This document shows positions 6,219 through 13,849 of a DNA stretch of 13,849 bases, piece by piece. Origin of the DNA: Jimgerdemannia flammicorona. Lineage: Eukaryota > Mucoromycota > Endogonomycetes > Endogonales > Endogonaceae. The notes under the pieces were generated by a model. The model saw only the letters and a list, made by a program, of their open reading frames with translations. It ran no database searches and was not told the origin of the DNA. The stretch covers positions 1-13,849 of the forward strand of contig RBNI01004556.1 in assembly GCA_003990745.1 (NCBI GenBank), written 5' to 3'. The translations under genes were made by a program, and so were the position numbers. The first letter of the stretch is position 1; each line of letters opens with the position of its first letter.

Positions 6219-8540
6219 ACTTAGATAAAATATAAAAATAAAAGGGTCAGTGATCAACCAATGGCATGAACAGAAACCAAATGACATATTGATAGGAGAA
6301 AAGACATTTTTGAACTGGTTGGGAAAGGTTCTGACGATATACTTAGTGTAGTTTTATATTAAATAGAGAAGAGAAATATCTATATAACTATCTATCTGAT
6401 TTTACTCATCTGTAACTATTATAATAATTTTTTATAATTCTCAGGCAAAAAGTAGTTTAGATTGTTATATTATAGATACTGTGAAAGGTCAAATTTTAGA
6501 AAGGTATCATGAAGTAAAAAAAAGTCTAAGCTCTACTTTTAACATCATAAAAGCTCAAGTTGCAGACACATGTGCCTTATATATAAGGTCAAGCCGAGAT
6601 AAAGATTTTAATATCATAGAATATATCATTTCCCGTGTCAATAACTCCTCCAATAAACCCAAGTGCCAAGAATACCACCTAACAGCGAAATAAATGAATA
6701 AAATTCCTAGCTTGGGTCCAATAGCATCAGATCTGTGTCGAACCATTTTGAGAACGGAGAATATACATATCTATTCCGAAGTCATCACGTATAGTATCCG
6801 TAATGAAAATCGCTACCACTGGAAATTTCGTCAATTCGTCATGTAATGAAACAATAAATCATCAGCAACCCCAATTAACCCTAGCTCTTGCAGCAGCCTT
6901 TTTCGCATTTCCGTCGACGTGCCACAACTGACCCTTCTGACCCCGGCTATCAATATATTCTTCGTAATGGATATTTGGTGCTATGAGATCCTAACGATAT
7001 GGGACAATTTACAAATATTAGATCACCAGGGTTTGTTTACATTAATTTCGATTGAGTCAAAATTAGGTCTGTATGTCCATTTATGAATGTCTATGACCCC
7101 GGAGCCCACTTTTGGAATTCCAGGATTATGAAATGGTCAGCAAATCCTGTTTCTAGGTCGGGAGCTATGGAACAGCGATCTAGCCTTTTCGTATACCTAA
7201 ACGAACCTACGCCTCGCCCTGGTCATGACAAATTTGTGGGTATAGATTTAAGATTCGGCGTCTGCCCAGGACATGAACACCCAATTTCTGGTGATGGAAG
7301 CAGACCTGGCTCTGTACGTTGGCGACCCTCGAGTTGGTAATCCGGGATAGCGGAAAAGAATCTCGGTTGGATGCGGCAGATCTGGGGCTTCGGAGATACG
7401 GACAACTTGGACCTGGCAAGTGCGCACTGCACGCATTGCAACCCGACCTTTAACGATGTCCCGGATGAGTCATTGGGTTCCCTTAAAGCACGCTGTCAAA
7501 GGGTGGCGATCTTATAGAACCAAATCGTCGGATCAAGGCTTGAATCCAAATATTGACGCGCGACTGCAGGGGATGTAGTTGGCAGCTACGTTTCTTTGCA
7601 ATGCCACTATCTTAGTTGACGTAATAACCTGGGATCTTCAAAAGTAGGAGGGATATGAATTAAAGGGGAAAAAAGGGGTAGCGATCATCCGTTAGCTTAG
7701 ATGTCTCTGATGGTCATACAGTTTCTGGCATGTTTACCCCAAGTACATCAAGTTAAACACAGGTGGTCTCGCTCAGTTTTTAGGACGGAGCACGAATACT
7801 CAGAAACCCCAAGAGATTAAGAACGGCCTTTGCAACCGCGAAATCGCCGATAACCCACGTCCACGATTCGTGCGTGGCGCTAGTTTTATTCCCGATTTAT
7901 CGATGAATAGCAGGGGAAGAGATATTCCCAGCACCGCGAATCTGTAAAAAAAAAAAACCTTTCTTAAGATAAGATTTGCACATCTAACGAACAATGGTCG
8001 CTAAACGTGGTTCCGAGCCAGATGGAAATGGATATTATAACCATCGAAGAATGAACACAATGGCACGTTATCCTTTGATGCGACCTTTCGGTTAGCTCAA
8101 CGGGATCGCCAAACATGATTACTTTCTCCATGTTGCCCCTTTGCATTGAAATCAAAGGTTCCGACGTGTCAAACCGCTCTCCGCGGCTTGCCACGTTAAA
8201 ATGTTGCCCAGGCGAAACTCGGGTCCTGAATAGGGTTTCTGATCGTGTAAGCGTCCTTCCCGAATGTAGGTCTTGAACCAGAAAATGAATTGGATTTTGC
8301 GACGTTGTGATGGGAATCGTCAAAGCACCCCGGCGCTCATATGACATGGCTTTTCAGAGTATTATTGTCTCATCAGACAAAAGGATTATGTGTAAGACAC
8401 TCGACGCCGTATTTGTCGTCGTCACTATTTGCTGGCTGTAATGGCACGACGCGGCACGTAGTTTTGGCAAATTTTCATACCGTGTATCAGATTCTCAGAC
8501 ATTCATGATCGGCCAATCTTGTTACTAATTAAACGCTGCA

Positions 8541-8572
8541 CTCGAGCCGAGTAAGTCGAGCGTGGAAGCTCG
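8541..8572. promoter_or_regulatory. Cluster of CTCG/CGAG inverted repeats upstream of the reductase
   Basis: CTCG-AGC-CGAG (8541-8551) is followed by CGAGC-GTGGAA-GCTCG (8557-8572). Both are inverted repeats built from the same CGAG core. They lie about 155-185 bp upstream of the TATA element of the reductase gene. This may be a binding-site cluster; the factor is unknown. Confidence 0.25.
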
Positions 8573-8726
8573 GGCTGTAGCCATTGCCGGGATCCCGTAA
8601 ACATGGGCAGCGAAAGCGAAAGCGGACGAAAAGGGATAAGTTTCTAATAATACATTTTACGAAACATTTCCTTATTGCGACCGACAATGGAAACACCGAG
8701 CGACCCCGGTCATGTGAGCTCGGGGA

Positions 8727-8735
8727 TATTTATAT
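8727..8735 (+). promoter_or_regulatory. TATA box of the class II HMG-CoA reductase gene
   Basis: TATTTATAT lies 69-77 nt upstream of the ATG at 8804 and is followed by a pyrimidine-rich leader without further ATGs. This supports 8804 over the in-frame ATG at 8675, which lies upstream of the TATA. Confidence 0.6.
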
Positions 8736-8803
8736 GGACCTCGCTCCGCCCTGGGACACCTCTTTGCCTTCTACCCCCTTCACCCACATACAACATCGAC
8801 GAT

Positions 8804-11073
8804 ATGTTTGATCTTCCCGACGAGCAGACATACCTGAGGCTTCGCCACCTACTCAATAATGAGCTCGCCATGCAGCACAACAACTCTCACCCCTACAAGC
8901 GCCAGCTGGTACCACCACCAACACCGCCTGCCAAGGCACCTGAGCCACCGTCATGGTCAGGCTTCTACAAGAAGTCTCTCAAAGAACGCCAGAGACTCCT
9001 CAAACTCGCGTTTCCCACCGTATTCTCAAACACTTCTGTCCAATCTACCAAGCCTTCCTCAACAAAGGAATTGCCATCCTCTGCCCTCCGCACATTGTCT
9101 TCCACCTCACAACTTCCCTTCGTGACAAGAGATAAATTCATGCACTCCAAGCGCATCGACGGAGTCACCACACAAAACGGTAGCCTCGAATGGTCAAGAA
9201 GCGAGTCTTTGTCACTGACGGTCATGGATAACGGCGAATATCTGAACGCAGAACACAAGCATGGCAAGACATGGATGGACAGAGTGGTCGTTGAGAGGAA
9301 GGAAATTGAATTCAAGGACAACAATGAGGCATGGCCTATCAATGGTCTGGATGAGGATATTGCGGATCACATGGTGGAGAATTGCGTAGGGTGAGCAAAA
9401 GCCTTCTCTTTTCGATACAGTCCTTCAACTGTACGCCGATTGATGCTAATATTTTTATCTTTTTAAAGAACAATTGGTCTCCCAGTCGGACTTGCTCTCA
9501 ACTTCGTCATCAACGGCAAGCCTCTCGTCATCCCCATGGCAATCGAAGAGCCGTCTGTGATCGCCGCCGTCTCTGGCGCTGCCAAAACGATCTCACAGGC
9601 CGGAGGCGGCTTCGAGGCCACCTCCCCTGAACGCAACATGATTCTGGCACAAGTTGTCCTGCTTGACGTGAAGGTCATGGACGAAGCTGTGGACACGCTC
9701 GAGCGTGAGCGCGATGCAATCATCCGGTTTGCGAATACGTTCATCGCTAACATGGTGTCGCGCGGCGGCGGCGTCACAGACGTGTCCGTGCGCCGCGTTC
9801 GCCGGCGGCCGAACCCGAACCCGAGGCACAGCCAATCCTTTGCATCGACGCGCGCGGTGGAGGAGGAAGGCGCGAGGAGCGAATGGCTCGTGGTGCATTT
9901 GCATATCGATGTCTGCGATGCGATGGGCGCCAACTGCGCAAGTACTGTCGCGGAAGGAGTTGCGCCGTTCTTGGCCGAACTCACAAGTGGGAGGATCGGT
10001 GTTAGGATCGTGAGCAATCTGTGTGTGGAGAGGATGGCAAAGGTATATATTGCAAAGTCTTTGTTTGAGAGTCGTAAATTCATAAACTCGGTTTGCTTGG
10101 TCGTATACATGTCCAAGCTTCACAATGACAAACATTAATCTTCACTTCTCTCCTGCAATTTACCACTTATAGGCAGCTTTCCGCATTCCCTTCCCCGCGC
10201 TCCGTTACAAGCATTACTCTGGTACCGATGTCGCACGCGGTATCCTCGAGGCCTATGAATGGGCCGAAGACGATCCGTTCCGCGCGACAACAAACAATAA
10301 GGGCGTGATGAATGGGATCGACGCCGTGTGCATCGCAACGGGACAAGATTGGCGCGCCATTGAGGCGGCACTACACACATGGACGAGCATGGAGGGGAGG
10401 TACCGGCCGTTGACGAGATACTGGGTTGAGGAGGAAGGAGAGGGTGAGGTCAAGGAAAACTGGGAAAACGCGAGCAATGAGGAGAGGGAGAAGAAATTGG
10501 TGTTCTGCGGAGAGATGCAAGTACCATTGACGGTGGGAACCAAGGGTGGCGTGTTGAACACAAATCCAGTGTATAAGCATCTGTTGGGCCTGATGGGATC
10601 GCCAAATTCGAAGGATTTGGCCATGGTACGTACGAATGAAACATTTAATTTTATTATTCTTGTACTATTTGAGATACAAGTTGCTGGAATCTAACCTCAT
10701 ACTCCTCCCTCACTAGATCCTCGCTTGCGTCGGCCTCGCACAAAACTTTGCGGCCCTCCGCGCTCTGACTACAGAGGGCATCCAGAAGGGTCACATGTCG
10801 CTCCACGCCAAAAACATGGCCATCGCCGCTGGCGCGCCGCCGCACGCTATCGCCCACGTAACCGCACGCATGGTCGAATCTGGCAGAATCACTCTCGATG
10901 CCGCGCGCGAATTTGTCGCGGCCCATGGCCATCTTACCACTACCACCACTGTTAGGTCGATAGTGGAAGCAGAGTTGGTGAGCGAGGTCAGGAAGGGAGA
11001 GAATGGAAGCGGAGGATATGTCGAGAAGTTTGAGAAACAGGTTGACATGGACATTCAGTGTATACAATCATGA
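8804..11073 (+). CDS. mvaA: Class II (bacterial-type) HMG-CoA reductase
   Basis: Four exons: 8804-9390, 9469-10042, 10173-10625 and 10717-11073, joined by GT-AG introns of 78, 130 and 91 nt; intron 3 has a perfect CTAAC branch site. The 656-residue product interconverts HMG-CoA and mevalonate with NAD(P)H. Family hallmarks are ENCVGTIGLP (192-201), EEPS with catalytic Glu223, DAMGAN (346-351), [10 protein letters not shown] with Lys430, TGQDW with Asp446, and [11 protein letters not shown] with His564. These match Glu83, Lys267, Asp283 and His381 of Pseudomonas mevalonii. There is no sterol-sensing membrane domain, unlike the normal fungal class I enzyme. It is about 230 residues longer than the bacterial enzyme. 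The extra length is a Pro-rich N-terminus, about 100 residues before the core (about 72-177), a basic loop (about 301-325), an acidic loop in the C-terminal half, and a C-terminal extension. No targeting signal is evident, so it is probably cytosolic. Bacterial or archaeal origin by transfer is likely but unproven. Confidence 0.93.
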
Positions 11074-11098
11074 GATGTAATTAGGTTGTATTGGAACG

Positions 11099-11122
11099 AA
11101 AAAAAAAAAAAAAAAAAAAAAA
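11099..11122. repeat. A24 homopolymer just after the reductase stop
   Basis: Twenty-four A residues start 26 nt after the TGA at 11071-11073. Because the gene keeps its introns, this is not the tail of a processed retrocopy. It is more likely a slippage-prone tract in the 3' UTR. Confidence 0.75.
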
Positions 11123-11232
11123 GGCCAGCACCCAATTGCATCACTTCATCGAAGCAGTTCAAACCATCCGCTACCTCACTTCTGTATTCTCTGGTCATTT
11201 CATTTGCTGAACGATCACAGATTTTTGAAATC

Positions 11233-11248
11233 GGTCCCTGTCGGGACC
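11233..11248. other. Perfect hairpin GGTCCC-TGTC-GGGACC
   Basis: Inverted arms of 6 bp around a 4-nt loop, about 160 nt after the reductase stop. If it lies in the 3' UTR the RNA would form a compact GC-rich stem-loop. No function is established. Confidence 0.45.
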
Positions 11249-11263
11249 ATCTGCCGCCACAAT

Positions 11264-11271
11264 TGTATATA
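11264..11271 (+). promoter_or_regulatory. PUF-type element UGUAUAUA in the likely reductase 3' UTR
   Basis: TGTATATA matches the yeast Puf3-type core and lies about 190 nt after the stop and 14 nt before an AATAAA. In yeast such sites control stability and localisation of mRNAs for mitochondrial proteins; it also resembles a yeast-type UA-rich efficiency element for 3'-end formation. Either reading is inference. Confidence 0.35.
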
Positions 11272-11285
11272 TGTTCTTGTACTAT

Positions 11286-11291
11286 AATAAA
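11286..11291 (+). terminator. Possible poly(A) signal AATAAA of the reductase gene
   Basis: Canonical AATAAA about 210 nt after the reductase stop, preceded by a UA-rich element. This would place cleavage near 11300-11320, before the hydratase promoter. Confidence 0.45.
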
Positions 11292-11603
11292 TGCATCACA
11301 TACACTTTACCAAGGTTCCGGTATTCGGTTATTCTGCTTACGGATATACATTAGGTACGCAATTGTTTGCAGCCGTATGACGATGTTGCTAATCCACACT
11401 AAAATGGATATAAACAGACCCATAACCATAATAGACATGGGTGTTGTTGGTTCAAAGGTTCGTTTACGGTCGATAGCATAAGAATTTAGGAGTGACCCCA
11501 CGCTTATGTCATGCGACAGGGATGGACAAATAATTGAGGTGAGGTTTATTAAAAAGTAACCTTATGGCCTATCTGGATTGGTACCTTTATGAAAAATTTC
11601 AGT

Positions 11604-11609
11604 CACGTG
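11604..11609. promoter_or_regulatory. CACGTG E-box in the hydratase promoter
   Basis: GTCACGTGC lies 57-62 nt upstream of the hydratase ATG, just before an AATATATCC element (11614-11622) that may serve as TATA. CACGTG is the core site of fungal bHLH factors (Cbf1-like, SREBP-like); which one applies cannot be told. Confidence 0.4.
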
Positions 11610-11665
11610 CGACAATATATCCACTTTCCCACGCCTCTCCTCCATTCAATCCATCTCTCTTGCCA

Positions 11666-13185
<1,520 letters not shown>

Positions 13186-13596
13186 AACGTGGTGATTCAG
13201 ATTCAGGGAGAACATCGTTATAGAATCCAAGTATATATCGGATGATACAAATTGCAACATGTTTCAGAGCGCAGGGGAACACACCGACGATAAACCTGCC
13301 TCGATTGGGGAAGATGTTGCAAATAAAATCCCATCGTTGATATATGCTCGAGTTTGTGAAAACAAAGTTAGCACGCGTCATTTAAAGAGAGCTGCGATCT
13401 GTAATCCGCAAGTGTGACCGGAGAACCAGAACAAACCTACCACATTAGGTTAAATGACCCGGTAACAACCCCGTGATCCCTTTGTTCTCGAACATCCGAC
13501 TCGCATTGAATATCCCACTCTAGCAATGAAAAGTTTCGTTGTCTTCGCTCCACCTCCCCGAAGTAAACCACCATCACCCTCACACATAGTACGCAC
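13186..13596. other. Intergenic region between hydratase and the right-edge gene
   Basis: About 410 bp holding the hydratase 3' flank and the promoter/leader of the next gene. The last 90 bp are rich in C and CT (CTCCACCTCCCC, CCACCATCACCCTCACAC), as in fungal 5' UTRs. An ATG at 13526 opens an out-of-frame ORF that overlaps the next start. Confidence 0.45.
13322..13327 (+). terminator. Possible poly(A) signal AATAAA of the hydratase gene
   Basis: AATAAA lies 137 nt after the hydratase stop, with a UA-rich GTATATAT at 13231-13238 upstream. The position suits a fungal 3' end. Confidence 0.35.
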
Positions 13597-13832
13597 ATGG
13601 GTCAATTCCTGTCGAAATCCGTCAGGAAATTGGGGTGGAGGAACCGTCGCAAGGACGATGTCGCATCGTTTGAGTCCACCCCGCCGCAGACGGACTCGTC
13701 CGGGAATCCCATACCCGAAGACTCGACGCTGATCGATGGCCGAGCTTTCAAGAAGTCGGGAAGCCCGGTATACCCTTTGCCGAACGATGACTCCGAGTAT
13801 GAGAGGCTCAATTCGCAGCATCTTTTATTGCG
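13597..13832 (+). CDS. First exon of a probable SAM-dependent methyltransferase, cut by the window edge
   Basis: An ATG in context CGCACATGGG opens 78 codons plus 2 nt. A TAG follows in frame at 13834-13836, but CG|GTAGGA at 13832/13833 offers a GT donor, so I read this as exon 1 with the gene continuing beyond the window. The text YPLPNDDSEYERLNSQHLLLR (about 59-79) resembles the segment just before the methyltransferase fold of fungal LaeA-like/UbiE-like proteins, which often read LPND-E-ERL-x-QH; that fold itself is not in view. The N-terminus MGQFLSKSVRK fits an N-myristoylation signal (Gly2, Ser6, Lys7) followed by basic residues. The middle (about 20-55) is polar and probably disordered. 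If the TAG were real this would be a 79-residue hypothetical protein. Confidence 0.55.
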
Positions 13833-13849
13833 GTAGGAGCTTTTTTTTT

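Larger units (their letters stand above)
6029..8803. other. Long divergent intergenic region between AHA1 and the HMG-CoA reductase
   Basis: About 2.8 kb with no supportable gene. The first 200 bp are the AHA1 promoter. About 6225-6480 is strongly AT-rich (ATAT, TATCTAT and TAATAATTTTTTATAA stretches). About 6700-8500 is ordinary-composition DNA with only short, mutually overlapping ORFs (longest 127 codons, minus 7964-8347) without recognisable motifs. The last 100 bp hold the reductase TATA and leader. It could include a decayed transposon or an untranslated RNA gene, but nothing in the sequence shows this directly. Confidence 0.45.
11074..11665. other. Intergenic region between reductase and hydratase
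   Basis: About 590 bp of apparent 3' UTR and promoter. It holds the A24 tract, the hairpin, the PUF-like site and AATAAA on the left, and a CACGTG box and ATATAT-rich element near the hydratase start on the right. ORFs on both strands here have no recognisable content. Confidence 0.5.

Noticed and set aside
6481..6693. 70-codon plus-strand ORF in AT-rich DNA
   Set aside because: Starts at GTG, Lys/Ile/Asn-rich composition typical of AT-rich non-coding sequence, and no matching motif.
8093..8103. tRNA A-box-like TAGCTCAACGG
   Set aside because: The only B-box-like sequence (near 8153-8163) is too far and degenerate, and no acceptor stem can be paired. No cloverleaf can be drawn.
8264..8276. 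Minus-strand T-arm-like GGTTCAAGACC
   Set aside because: No A-box, anticodon arm or acceptor stem at the right spacing on that strand.
7964..8347. 127-codon minus-strand ORF in the long intergenic region
   Set aside because: No recognisable domain, no promoter or partner exon, and it overlaps other short ORFs. The length is within chance for this composition.
8675..8803. In-frame upstream start for the HMG-CoA reductase
   Set aside because: It would place the start upstream of a clear TATA element at 8727-8735, and the added residues look like untranslated leader with no family similarity or targeting signal.
11099..11122. A24 run read as the poly(A) tail of a retroposed reductase copy
   Set aside because: The reductase keeps three introns and its own TATA, and no target-site duplication was seen.
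11564..11665. In-frame upstream start for the hydratase
   Set aside because: It would put 34 residues with acidic and aromatic content before an otherwise textbook mitochondrial presequence that begins at the Met encoded at 11666, and it would translate through the E-box/TATA region.

Overview
The window looks like nuclear DNA from a filamentous fungus, most likely a basidiomycete (inference). The support is several multi-exon genes with GT-AG introns of about 74-209 nt and CTRAY-type branch sites, fungal-type proteins, and moderately GC-rich exons separated by AT-rich, homopolymer-bearing intergenic DNA. I see no bacterial operon features, rRNA, tRNA, CRISPR array or recognisable intact transposon.

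Layout. Two genes lie on the minus strand on the left. One is an intronless cytochrome b5-fusion front-end desaturase of the fungal sphingolipid delta-8 type (918-2375). The other is an eight-exon AHA1, the activator of the Hsp90 ATPase (3947-6028). Three genes lie on the plus strand on the right. These are a four-exon class II (bacterial/archaeal-type) HMG-CoA reductase (8804-11073), an eight-exon mitochondrial methylglutaconyl-CoA hydratase of the AUH/enoyl-CoA hydratase family (11666-13185), and the first exon of a probable SAM-dependent methyltransferase cut by the window edge (13597-13832). AHA1 and the reductase are divergent and are separated by 2.8 kb without a supportable gene.

The most notable observations follow. 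(1) In AHA1 a 6-nt microexon (5873-5878) is needed to complete the family's NxNNWHW motif, which is spread over three exons; skipping it would be frame-neutral and would remove only His-Trp. (2) The same AHA1 ends in a Lys/Arg-rich linker and a hydrophobic segment that looks like a tail anchor, which the yeast and human proteins lack. (3) The AHA1 promoter carries a perfect three-unit heat-shock element and two two-unit partners. (4) A bacterial-type class II HMG-CoA reductase, with introns and large insertions, sits directly upstream of the enzyme that makes HMG-CoA in leucine breakdown.

How the genes might work together. The reductase and the hydratase meet at HMG-CoA, so their tandem arrangement may reflect a link between leucine catabolism and mevalonate metabolism; this is inference from adjacency. 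The desaturase (membrane sphingolipids) and AHA1 (Hsp90 chaperoning) have no evident link beyond being neighbours. All exon joins were made by hand from splice signals, reading frame and family conservation; no alignment or transcript data were available.
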